Positions 55,542 to 64,000 of a DNA stretch of 64,000 bases are shown here, one piece after another. Location of the stretch: assembly GCA_029582155.1 (NCBI GenBank), contig CM055909.1, positions 46,378,412 through 46,442,411 of the forward strand, read 5' to 3'. The notes under the pieces are model-generated. The model ran no database searches and was not told the origin of the DNA. It saw nothing but the letters and a program-made list of their open reading frames with translations. The stretch is from Panopea generosa (taxonomy: Eukaryota > Mollusca > Bivalvia > Adapedonta > Hiatellidae). Position 1 is the stretch's first letter. Each line of letters starts with the position of its first letter. Both the position numbers and the translations under genes were made by a program.

Positions 55542-58500
55542 CTGTAAAATAACATATATCATTAGGGATTATTTAAATGATTTGTTTTAAGCTTATTTAT
55601 TTTACATTGATTATGAAACAAGTTCTTACAACTTGGACAATTCACACTCTATAAGTCTTCCAGGGTAGAACCAGTACTAAGCATGTACGAATAAAGTGTC
55701 TTGTTCAAGGACACCATGTATAGCCCTTGGCAAGGGATCTGACCTACAACCCTCTGACTGTGGATTCGATGTTATACCAAGGGGCGCTATTTTCTAAATA
55801 ATTAGTATTATAAGTTGAAAATGAATGAGATATATGAACACACCAGAACCATTTTAAAGTAAGTGTTTCATGCTAACTTTCCTTGTTATGTTTAAGTTCA
55901 TATCTCATTAACATGCAACAAATGAAGTTTATTCCTTGTATAACAACAACAAATCATTACTCTCATTATTCCGATGTTCCATTTATCAATTATATTTTCC
56001 AGTAAAAAAGCATTACATTCTCATATTGTATAGCATTGGTTAAAGAAACCGCTATTTACCCTTTACTTCATATAGACGCCTTTGGACACCTAATATAGAC
56101 GTCTTTGGACACCCCTCATATAGAAGGCTTTTGAATTATCGGGTGAATTATGTTTATATTAACTGACAGAGTGGAAAACAGTGCAGGAAAGGTTCAGATT
56201 GCTCGTTACGAGCAATCGGAACTCTTTCTGCACTGTTTTCAAAGGCCTTCTGTGATTGGTGTGGCAAAACGTGTATCCATGGAGTAAAGGCTTAATATAA
56301 TTGTCATGCCATGTTTACACAGTAAAGATTAGTCAGATTGAAAATTGATTCATAGAAGTATTGATGTCATAATCTATTGCAATGTCTCAGCGTAGAAGTT
56401 TCAATAAGGTAATTTTTATTAGGAACACAAAATATAGTTGTCAGTCAATCAAATGGATGGAATTTGCTTGGGGTCATTTTTATATATATTATAAAAGGTG
56501 AAATCTTATAAAAGCATTACATTATACCAAGGAATTATATAGAGACGGAATTTTAACTGATTAAGATTGTGTGAACACTCGCATATTCACGCAAAATCTC
56601 GCAATATCTCATTTTCAATTATCTTAACTTCCATTCATCTCAGGAACACAAATCAAAATTCTTATATTGCAGAATGAAATTCTCCTCAAAACAATATCAT
56701 TTCCAGCAATTGGTGTTTAAAATTGTTAAAGTACTTCTGATTACAAAATTTGTACTCGGAAATAAATAGATCAATACCACCGTGTGACAGCAGTTTTACA
56801 TTAATCTAGGCGTATCACTTACCTTCATTGCAAATTGCAAAATCAACAATTGAGTTTTTAGGAAAGTTTGAGTCCTTTAGCTTTGGCTTCACGACTGTGG
56901 TAAAATAATTCTTCACCATTTCTCCATACACTTCTCTCCCTTGAAACAACTTTTCCGAGTAAATGGCATAGTTGTACTGTGACAATGCCACGAGCTCATA
57001 ATCGTGCACGAAACCTCGGAACTCCATATCCACATCAATGTCAACAAATTTCCGAATCACAAAATTTTCTTTGTATTTTTCTTTCTGATTAACAGCAGCC
57101 AGTAACAGATCTTGATAAATTCTTTCACTTCGCAGGAACATATCCAATACGTCTTCAGATGTCTTCACTCTCAAGGCCGTGAAAGCAGCTTTCAATAGAC
57201 ATGTGATTTGAGTATTTTCAGACCTGTCTTCCAGTGGATGATTTTCTAGTTCTCCCTTGTAAAGGTCTTTAAACTTTTTCTGAATGATTGGGGCATCTTT
57301 GGCACTTCTACTTGAGGTTTTAACAAATGCATAGCCATCATTTGTATAAATATTCATGGAATCCTGTAGACGTTTTGATAAAACTACAAGACATTTTTTT
57401 TCATCACTTGTTACTTTCTCCTGCCAATCTGTCATTCCAATCACTTCACTGTCTTTATTGTGGTACAGCCTGAAATGTTCCATTTTATATCATTTTGATG
57501 AAATCATGATATAAGCATTTCTAAATATAAAATTTCTGCTTAAAAATATTTGAAATTTGTTTCACCTAACACATTATCTAAAAGACATCATCACCAATAT
57601 CAATTTTAAGCTATCAAGAAGTATTTCAACTCATAGCTGGGTCTGGTTAGCTCAGTTGGTAAGCGTCTGACTATCAATCCAGGGCGTCACGAGTTTGAAT
57701 CCCCATCCGGCCAGTCTCCTTGATAATTGATGAATGACATTGCTTCTCACTTTTATCTATCTCTTGTCACTGATTTAAGTAGGAGAAGTTATCGGTTACT
57801 AGCAGATTTGGGTGTGCTGGAGTACTGGTTTACCTTCCAGAATCCCAAGAAAGAGTGGTCAGTATAGCTGATCATCTGTTAGCCCTTAAAAATGACTTAT
57901 TATTCAAACAATCAATCAAATGGGATTTAACAACACTCTCAATAAATTACAGGTCATGCGCCCATAACATCAAGTTTTACTAGCATAGAAACAGATGATA
58001 CACTTACACGAATCTGAGGAGAGTCACTGTTCATCCATAAGAAAGATTAACCCTTTACTTCATATAGACACCTTTGGACACCTCTAATATAGACGCCTTT
58101 TGACATCTAATTTAGACGGCTTTTGAATTATTGGTTGAATTTTGTTTATATTAACTGACAGAGTGGAAAACAGTGCAGGAAGTGTTCAGCAATCTGAACT
58201 CTTCCTGCACTGTTTTCAAAGGCCTTCTGTGATTGGTGCGTGAAAAGGTGTATCTATGGAGTAAAAGGTTAATAAACTGAACCTGACTGAGCTCAAACCC
58301 ACAACCCCAACAGTGTCAGATCAGTTATTTCAAGACGGCACCTTAGACCACTTGGCCACGGAGGACTTCTTATACAACAACTAAAGTTGTACAGAAAATT
58401 GCAACCTTTGTAAAATTCACCTCTCATAAATATTAATGAACACCTGAGCCTCATCAATATGGAATGGACATAGAACTGTGGGGAAGGTTTCATCTTTCAG

Positions 58501-60052
58501 CAGATCTATCCAGTTTTCTGTGTTTACTTCAAGAACAGCAACTTCATAATCTGTAATAAAAAGGTGAGGTGGAACAAATATAGCTGACACATAAAAAACC
58601 AAAAATTTTAATAAATTTTTAACTAAAAACAGAGACAAAATAAGTCAATGAGAAATCTCTTAAAATTCTTGAAAAAATGAAAAATCCATAAAAGATTATA
58701 CTTATAATCAAAGACGTGACTGTAAAGAAGGATAGGAAACTTGCATCTCGTGGCTAAATGTTGATAAAATAGCACATGAAGCATTAATTATTTGGCAATT
58801 TATCATTCATTATTCATAGGCAAACTAATTTCTTTTACATAAACTGTAAGTTGTATCTGATCTTAGATGTATAAATATGTTTTGACCATGCAAAATGATT
58901 TTGAATTAAAGACATTTAGGTTTGAAGGAAAATTTCTCATAATTTGTCATTATTTTAGCTGCAGTGTACAAATTTTGTAATCATAAGTACTTCAACATTT
59001 TAAACATAAATTGCTGGGAATGGTATTGTTTTGATGAGAATTTCATTTTGTAATGTAAGAATTTTGGTTGTGTTCCTGAGATGAATGGAAGTTAAGATAA
59101 TTGAAAATGAGATATTGCGAGATTTTGCCTGAATACGCGAGCGTTCACAAAATTTCAATTATTTGCATTTTCTTCTCTATATAATTCCTTGTTATAATAT
59201 ATCATATTATGATAAACATGGTATTGAACCAATTCAGCATACGATTATTTTCAGCACAGATGATAGTAAACTTATTTTCCCATTTTATGAATGTGATTTG
59301 ATGTTATTGTATGGTGTTGAGTGTCACTTTTAATAATTTTACAATCATACCAGGATGATGTCTATATGAGACAGTATTCTGTCAGAGCACTGCCACGACA
59401 CATGGTATGACACTCCACCCAGTCACATTATACTGACACCAGACTAACTTGACCTAAAACTATCCTCTAAATGATGAGCGTCAAGAGAGGAAGATTTAAA
59501 TAACATTTTTCAAGTCTTTGGTATGACCAGACTGGGAATCAAACCTATGACATTTCACATGCGGGGCGGATGCTCTACAACTACGACTGCAATGAGAATG
59601 TTGTTTAAACACTATTTTCAACATGTCTCCATTACAGGTTATAAGTATGTAATTTTTATATATGCCAGTTTTATTAGTGAAGGAAGACCTCAGACATATT
59701 TACAAGAATCTGAGTTGAACCACTGTCTGTCACAGGACAATTTTCTTATGTTTGGATCGAGGAAAGATGAAACCAACATTCTAATCAGTGATTTTGAGAA
59801 AGCACCTTGGACCATATCATCACAGAGGCCCATACACAAGCCTTGAGTAATAACAATCAATGATTTAACTACATGTAATTGAGTCATTGTTTTATGACAG
59901 CTAATTTGTAATAATTTTTTTTGGAAAAAAAAGTAACCTTTGATGTCTTTTTCGTTCAAAAATCCAGCTTTCTTTGGGCTTGAGAAGTCCTTAGTTGGTT
60001 CGCTTGAAGTTTTCAGTTTGACAGCTTTCAACTGATCAGCAAGACTGGCCAT
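55348..60052 (-). CDS. CDC123/D123-like ATP-grasp protein, complete four-exon gene
   Basis: Exons 60052-59938 (115 nt), 58550-58421 (130), 57469-56823 (647) and 55541-55348 (194) give 1,086 nt: 361 residues plus stop, with GT-AG introns and matching phases. The N-terminus (MASLADQLKAVKLKTSSEPT) is hydrophilic and family-specific. The middle has AFVKTSSRSAKDAP, resembling the ATP-grasp Lys/Arg region. Later blocks NFVIRKFVDIDVDMEFRGFV, LVALSQYNYAIY and LWVIEINPFLETTDGALFSW align with CDC123 (RKW...EFRCFV, ISQRDY..YY, LIDFNPF...LLFTW). CDC123 helps assemble translation factor eIF2. This protein is divergent, so a paralogue is more likely than the orthologue. The metal-binding D-x-N is E-x-N here. 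Its introns hold SINEs and MITEs. Confidence 0.87.
55658..55800 (-). mobile_element. SINE family D copy in intron 3
   Basis: GAACCAGTACTAAGCATGTA, AGTGTCTTGTTCAAGGACAC and a reversed box B (GGGATCTGACCTACAACC) match 54255-54390. It lies 117 bp upstream of exon 4's acceptor. Confidence 0.6.
56056..56295. mobile_element. piggyBac-type MITE copy 3, intron 3
   Basis: Left TTACCCTTTACTTCATATAG; right CATGGAGTAAAGG-CTTAA. One TTAA is mutated. The core has GACGCCTTTGGACACC units and a palindrome around GATTGCTCGTTACGAGCAAT. Confidence 0.75.
56506..56770 (+). repeat. inverted repeat arm in intron 3
   Basis: Phrases AAGGAATTATATAGAGA, GCAAAATCTCGCAATATCTC, TTTCAATTATCTTAACTTCC and ATCTCAGGAACACAA occur in inverted form at 58950-59210 in intron 1. 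Similarity is ~80-85% by eye over ~250 bp. Confidence 0.75.
56823..57469 (-). CDS. CDC123-like exon 3
   Basis: The acceptor AACATTTCAG precedes 57469 and the donor AAG|GTAAGT follows 56823. The ATG at 57483 lies in the intron; the phase with exon 2 (AG+G = Arg) shows that the exon starts at 57469. It encodes 215 codons, including AFVKTSSRSAKDAP and the EFRGFV block. Confidence 0.88.
57636..57919 (+). mobile_element. SINE family A, full length, intron 2
   Basis: The head GGTCTGGTTAGCTCAGTTGG with AAGCGTCTGAC and box B AGTTTGAATCCCC. The body has TGCTTCTCACTTTTATC and GTGTGCTGGAGTACTGGTTT, with a tail of CAATCAATCAA. It is antisense to the CDC123-like gene. Confidence 0.85.
57940..58046 (-). 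mobile_element. SINE family C, left part (split by MITE)
   Basis: GGGATTTAACAACACTCTCA, CAAGTTTTACTAGCATAGAA and ATCCATAAGAAAGATTAA correspond to the distal half of family C. The rest resumes at 58273. Confidence 0.65.
58047..58272. mobile_element. piggyBac-type MITE copy 4, nested in SINE C
   Basis: TTAA-CCCTTTACTTCATATAGA at the left and TATGGAGTAAAAGG-TTAA at the right. The core has CACCTTTGGACACCTCTAAT and the CAGTGCAGGAAGTGTTCAG arm. It splits a family-C SINE at a TTAA. Confidence 0.8.
58273..58372 (-). mobile_element. SINE family C, right part with head
   Basis: GAGCTCAAACCCACAACC is box B in reverse. TTAGACCACTTGGCCACGGA is the tRNA-like head in reverse. It completes the SINE begun at 57940. 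Confidence 0.7.
58421..58550 (-). CDS. CDC123-like exon 2
   Basis: The acceptor TTTTTATTACAG precedes 58550 and the donor AG|GTGAAT follows 58421. It encodes YEVAVLEVNTENWIDLLKDE, then TFPTVLCPFHIDEAQVFINI. The phase agrees with exons 1 and 3. Confidence 0.85.
58950..59210 (-). repeat. inverted repeat arm in intron 1
   Basis: GTGTTCCTGAGATGAATGGA, AGTTAAGATAATTGAAAATG, AGATATTGCGAGATTTTGCC and TCTATATAATTCCTTG are the reverse complement of the 56506-56770 arm. Confidence 0.75.
59301..59590 (-). mobile_element. SINE family B, diverged, intron 1
   Basis: TGTTATTGTATGGTGTTGAG, ACACATGGTATGACACTCCA, CCCAGTCACATTATACTGAC and CAAGTCTTTGGTATGACCAG match the family in order. The head (TTGTAGAGCATCCG on the minus strand) is degenerate. 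Confidence 0.75.
59600..59835 (-). mobile_element. SINE family C, strongly diverged, intron 1
   Basis: TTCAACATGTCTCCATTACA, GGTTATAAGTATG, CAGTTTTATTAGTGAAGGAA and GACCTCAGACATATTTACAA follow family C. The head remnant is GAAAGCACCTTGGACCATAT. It directly follows the family-B copy. Confidence 0.55.
59938..60052 (-). CDS. CDC123-like exon 1 with start codon
   Basis: ATG at 60052-60050; donor AAAG|GTTACT after 59938. It encodes 38 residues (MASLADQLKAVKLKTSSEPT, then KDFSSPKKAGFLNEKDIK) and the first base of an Asp codon completed in exon 2. Confidence 0.82.
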
Positions 60053-61163
60053 TTTTGGTGATTTCTGCTACTTCTATTTTTCTAACAACAAAAAAAAGAA
60101 AGTTGTGTTTAATATTTTTTTATTTTTTTATTTTGTATTCCAATACATTACAATATAAATTATTACAATTTCAATTTACAGAACATATAGCATTTACACA
60201 AGTGTTATTTTTTAAATGACAATTGTAAATAAGTACTTTTTTTGTTATAGACATCTCCCCATAAGGGATGCCATCCCTTATAGAGAAATATCTGTAACAA
60301 AAAACTACCCTTGGTATGTTTTAAATATATATCATTTCGAAAGTTCATCACATAGCTATGGTGTTATGTGTTACAATGATAACCGTAAAATGATCATTTT
60401 TAGTCGATATTCTCTGTTTAAATTTAATGTCTCATATAAACAATAGCATTTGAACTTGTTAAGTAACAAACACCGGGTTTTTTGTAGGAAAAAAAAAAGA
60501 CATTTTTAACAATGAGTTACATAATCAATTGTGTACCGAGTTTTTTTCACATAAACAGCAAAGCAATAGCAACACACACCATATCAGTATTTACACATAC
60601 ATACACATATATCTTTATATAGTTATCATTTGCCATTCATAAAAAGGCATTATATTCATTATTAGCTAAGACTGTAAAGAAACATTTAATAATAACAACA
60701 AATTTATTTACAGATATGCTATACGTAGTTCATGTATTGGGTTTACTGGTTTTTATTTCAGTTAATATAATTTTTTTTCTCAAATGTCAAACCATAATTA
60801 TAATGAAAGTTATAAATTGAACAGCATAACAAAAGAAAACATTCAATACAAAAAAGACAGGGTATTTTCTTGGAGATGAGGTTTTCATTTCCAAGTAGGA
60901 ACAGCAGGGAACGATCAAATAAACAAATCGTTCGACGTGCTTTGATATGCACTAGTTCTCACCTATGCATAATGTCATTCTTCTTGCTGTATATTGAATT
61001 TTACAGATGTTAATAGTGGCATGCAACATAACAAATCCTCCTCAAAGAATATATATCAATTAATTAGCAGTTTCTATTTACATGTGATGTGCTATATTGC
61101 ACGTCACTATGTAGCCTTTTAAAGATTTTTATTTTGCGTCTCCTAAACCGGCGTTATGGACAG

Positions 61164-61197
61164 CCAGAGACATAGACCCATGTGTCTATGTCTCTGG
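61164..61197. repeat. perfect 14-bp-arm hairpin
   Basis: CCAGAGACATAGAC (61164-61177) pairs perfectly with GTCTATGTCTCTGG (61184-61197) across a six-base loop. It is not followed by a T run, so a terminator-like role is not suggested. Confidence 0.75.
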
Positions 61198-61576
61198 GAC
61201 AGCAGATCAGATATCAAAATAATAAAAAAAGCTGTCCCTCCATTCACGCCTTATTTTAAATATTTAATGAGGCTAGTGATGTGCCAACATTAATTAAGCC
61301 CTACTAGTTTTCTATAGCTAATGTTTGGCTTGATGAATTAACAATTTGGAAAGAAAATCAAAACATATACATGAAATTTAGGTTGACAAAGCCACTAACG
61401 GTTCACAAGCTTCTCTAAGTCTTTTTTTTTTCAAGATTTCAAACACAATTCATTACGTGTGGCGAACCGGTTTGTAGACGAAATCACAGGAGCGTTGGGA
61501 GTGGATAAAAGCGTTTGATGGGGGTGGGGGTCCTCTTGCGTATTTAAAGAGACGCTTGGGGAGTGGATAATAACGG

Positions 61577-61651
61577 TTGATGGGGGTGAGGTCCTCTAGC
61601 GTATATAAAGTCGTCTCTTCATATACGCCAGAGGACCTCCATCCCCATCAA
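61577..61651. repeat. 75-bp hairpin around TATAAA
   Basis: TTGATGGGGGTGAGGTCCTC with TAGCGTATA pairs, with a few mismatches, with TATACGCCAGAGGACCTCCA and TCCCCATCAA. The loop is about 15 bases. A near copy of the left arm lies just upstream (61516-61545), so this is a local duplication with inversion. Confidence 0.7.
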
Positions 61652-62413
61652 AGAAATTACCAACAGCCTAAACTATATATATGTCATATACTCACTTTTA
61701 CTAACTAGTCTATATTTATTAGATAAAATACCGTATTATGTCTTATTTATATGAGATATATTTTACAAATGTGCTGTTTCATAAAGAATACTTAAATAAT
61801 CCTATATAATCCGAAGCTTTACCGGTGCATTTATTTTGTTCCTCGTATATTTTATCCACTACTGCTATCCATTCGGAATTACTCGCGCACTGCTCGCACT
61901 ATTTGAGCGAGGTGTTCCGAATTCACTGCTATCTAGTCATTTCGTAACTGAGTCATATCGTAACCGGACAATTTTGGGTCATTTCGTAATAATATGGTTA
62001 CGAACATTTCGTAATAATATGGTTACGAAATGGCAAATATTTCTGGCAGGTGCGTAGCATAGCCTACTCAGTTACTCTGCTAAGAAACATTTGAAATAAA
62101 ATCCTAAATAAATAAAGGAACTTAAGAGTAAAAAGACGATAGAAACAATAAGATAACAGAAGGGGACCGAGGGTAGGGGCAATACCACCCAATGAAGAAT
62201 AAATGTTTGAAAATCCCAGGTGGAGACCCCTCACCCCCACCAGCGGAAGTGAGACCCCCCCCCCCCCCTCGCCCCCACGATCCCGTATTGCCAATAGGAA
62301 ATCTATTTAAACATGCTTAAATAATATTTTAAAAAGAGATTGCCTAACTTGTGCTATGCTCAGGACTAGGTTAGACCAAAGACTTGCATAGTGTGACCAA
62401 GGAATTTTCCCGC

Positions 62414-62656
62414 TTAACCCTTTACTTCATATAGACACCTTTGGACACCTCTAATAAAGACACTTTTGGACACCTATAATATAGAATGCTTTTGAATTAT
62501 TGGGTGAATTATTTTTATATTAACTGACAGAGTGGAAAACAGTGCAGGAAGTGTTCAGATTGCTCGTTACGAGCAATCTGAACTCTTCCTGCACTGTTTT
62601 CAAAGGCCTTCTGTAATTGGTGCGAGAAAACGCGTGTCTATGGAATAAAGGGTTAA
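62414..62656. mobile_element. piggyBac-type MITE copy 5, best-preserved
   Basis: TTAA-CCCTTTACTTCATATAGA at the left and TATGGAATAAAGGG-TTAA at the right. The interior palindrome is 58 bases: CAGTGCAGGAAGTGTTCAGA then TTGCTCGTT, against ACGAGCAATCTGAACTCTTC then CTGCACTG. Two GACACCTTTGGACACC-type units lie near the left end. Confidence 0.85.
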
Positions 62657-62761
62657 AAGTGCAACATATTATCAGTGACCATTGTAATTATTTAAGTCAC
62701 TGATTTTATGCAACGTAGTAAATGAGTGAATTGATTTCAGTTTGATCTGTTATACCTAGAG

Positions 62762-63292
62762 ACGTCCAGAATTTCAGCTTGGAGGGGATATTACACAAAA
62801 TCTGAATGGGGACACATGTTTTTTTAGTAGAAATATAGTGAATTTAAATAAAATATGGGAGTTTGTGGGGAGGGGTGTACACCATATTTTTAAATAGTGA
62901 GATCCGCCATTGATCATAGTAAAATTGTCTCATCTCTTGGAAAGAGTCTGAATGATGTCAAGCAGTATTTAAGTGCTGTCTATTTTTAGAATGGGGATTT
63001 TGTTTCAAGTTAACCTCTCAAATTTAATATCGATTTTGTCATGTTTTGGTGGATTTAACATACTGAACCATTTGTATTGTATTTATTAATGACAATGAAA
63101 TGCTTTTTATCCATTTTAATAAATATTTTATTAAGACATTTATGGCATTCTTGATATATTCCCTTTAAATTGCCAGTCAAACTCCCATATTTTATTAAAA
63201 TTCACTACATTTCTACTGAAAAATATATGCGTTGGTTCAGATTTTGTGTTGTGCCCCCTCTAAGCTGAAATCTTTGATACACCCACGTATCC
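62762..63292. mobile_element. non-autonomous element with ~105-bp inverted ends
   Basis: The left arm (CCAGAATTTCAGCTTGGAGG, ACACAAAATCTGAATGGGGA, TTTAAATAAAATATGGGAG) is an imperfect inverted copy of the right arm (ACTCCCATATTTTATTAAAA, TGGTTCAGATTTTGTGTTGT, CTCTAAGCTGAAATCT). Its 280-bp centre matches 43560-43880 in reverse. There is no ORF; target duplications are unclear. Confidence 0.7.
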
Positions 63293-63535
63293 GTCTTTTT
63301 CGCTGCAGCCGGAATGTGGCCATCCTGGCTGGGTTTTAGTACCACCCCCTAATGATGACGGAACTTGCCGAGTATGTACGACTGCATCGTACACCAGAAA
63401 TTATCATTTGTTAAAATTATAAATGCAGTGGATTTTGGTATATTTTATCTTTATTTTACATTTTTGTATCGACAACTAGGGGCTATTTGAACCAGATTAT
63501 TGCACACCTTTGCAGTGAACCAATTAGACTAACCA
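63293..63535. other. no feature identified
   Basis: Short non-repetitive stretch without coding signal. Confidence 0.35.
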
Positions 63536-63910
63536 ATCACTATTGTGAAGTGTCAATGAAAAATTCAAAGGGCCACAACTCATTGAAAAATTATTTGCGC
63601 ACATCATACTGACGATATACACAACTAGGCTTGGTACCAATCACTCTTGTGAAGTTTCATTGAATTCCAGTCAATGGTTGCCGGAACAATAACCACTAAT
63701 TATATGTATGAAAAAGTTGAAGGCCATAACTCATTAAAAAATTATTCTCGCACATGCCAACATTATGTACAACTAGGTACCAGTCACCCTTGTGAAGTTT
63801 CACTGAATTCCGGCAAATGGTTGCTGAGAAATAGCGATCACAAAAATTGTCCACAGACGGACCTTCCGACAGATGGATGAGCGCGACTCCAATATAACGA
63901 GGATTATTTA
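63536..63910 (+). repeat. ~170-bp repeat, two units plus GACGGAC tail
   Basis: GGCCACAACTCATTGAAAAA and GGCCATAACTCATTAAAAAA head two units. Each is followed by CTCTTGTGAAGTTTCATTGA-like text and a GGTTGC(C/T)G phrase. The end CACAGACGGACCTTCCGACA resembles the tails of other tandem-core elements here. Confidence 0.65.
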
Positions 63911-64000
63911 TCACTGCCATTATGCGACTTCCCCACGGAAGCAGTTCTTATTCCAAGGCTTAGAGTTGTGTCGTGCATATAATAACAAAATATCTCCAAT

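Larger units (their letters stand above)
60053..62413. other. no gene identified; CDC123-like 5' flank and AT-rich sequence
   Basis: T-rich tracts lie at 60108-60135. A LINE-tail-like phrase (AACAAATTTATTTACAGATA) is at ~60698. A homopolymer C run occupies about 62255-62268. A 22-bp tandem pair (TTTCGTAATAATATGGTTAC) lies around 61982-62030. Two hairpins are listed separately. No frame has family similarity. Confidence 0.4.

Noticed and set aside
57483..57483. ATG at 57483 as the start of the CDC123-like protein
   Set aside because: It lies upstream of a good acceptor (AACATTTCAG). The phase and sequence join cleanly to exon 2 when the exon starts at 57469.
1..64000. A novel multi-gene defence or biosynthetic system
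   Set aside because: Only two host genes and remnants of mobile elements are supported. No clustered set of unfamiliar conserved proteins is visible.

Overview
This is eukaryotic, AT-rich, repeat-dense DNA, most probably from a bivalve mollusc. Three things point that way. Tandem blocks carry the phrases AGGGCCATAACTCTGAC and GTGACCTTGACCTTTGA, which I associate with clam and oyster genomes. Several tRNA-derived SINE families are present. The host genes have small exons separated by repeat-filled introns joined by canonical GT-AG sites. No bacterial, viral or organellar gene content is visible.

Two host genes can be modelled, both on the minus strand. (1) An RNase P/MRP subunit p25-like (Alba-domain) gene starts at 32643 and runs left. 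Four tiny exons (32643-32503, 16371-16279, 10030-9954, 3564-3490) join with consistent phase. The last exon appears to lie beyond the left edge. Almost everything between 3.5 and 32.6 kb is therefore intron of one gene, including several LINEs, three satellite-type blocks, a 3.4-kb minisatellite and many SINEs and MITEs. (2) A complete four-exon gene (60052-55348) encodes a 361-residue CDC123/D123-like ATP-grasp protein; its introns hold SINEs, piggyBac-type MITEs and an inverted repeat pair.

Mobile elements fill most of the rest. They include LINE remnants at 16.5-18.1, 19.3-22.7, 25.9-27.8 and 34.7 kb, an intron-containing MULE transposase fragment at 36.3-37.1 kb, and a degenerate Ty3/Gypsy element at 44.3-53.9 kb. 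The Gypsy element has 195-bp LTRs and a 5-bp target duplication. Most of it, with 1.6 kb of left flank, is repeated as a 6,096-bp tandem segment; the second copy lacks 1,024 bp.

Four tRNA-derived SINE families recur and are called A, B, C (tRNA-Leu/Ser-like) and D here. MITE families include a piggyBac-type family (five copies, TTAA plus CCCTTTACT ends), a pogo-like pair and several foldback elements. Tandem repeats have periods of 15, 23, 41, 56, 110, about 160 and about 170 bp.

I see no prokaryote-style or otherwise novel enzymatic system. The more unusual content is the nested-element architecture: empty-site and target-duplication evidence for several insertions, the giant intron-bloated RPP25-like gene, and the Gypsy duplication whose divergence changes abruptly along its length.
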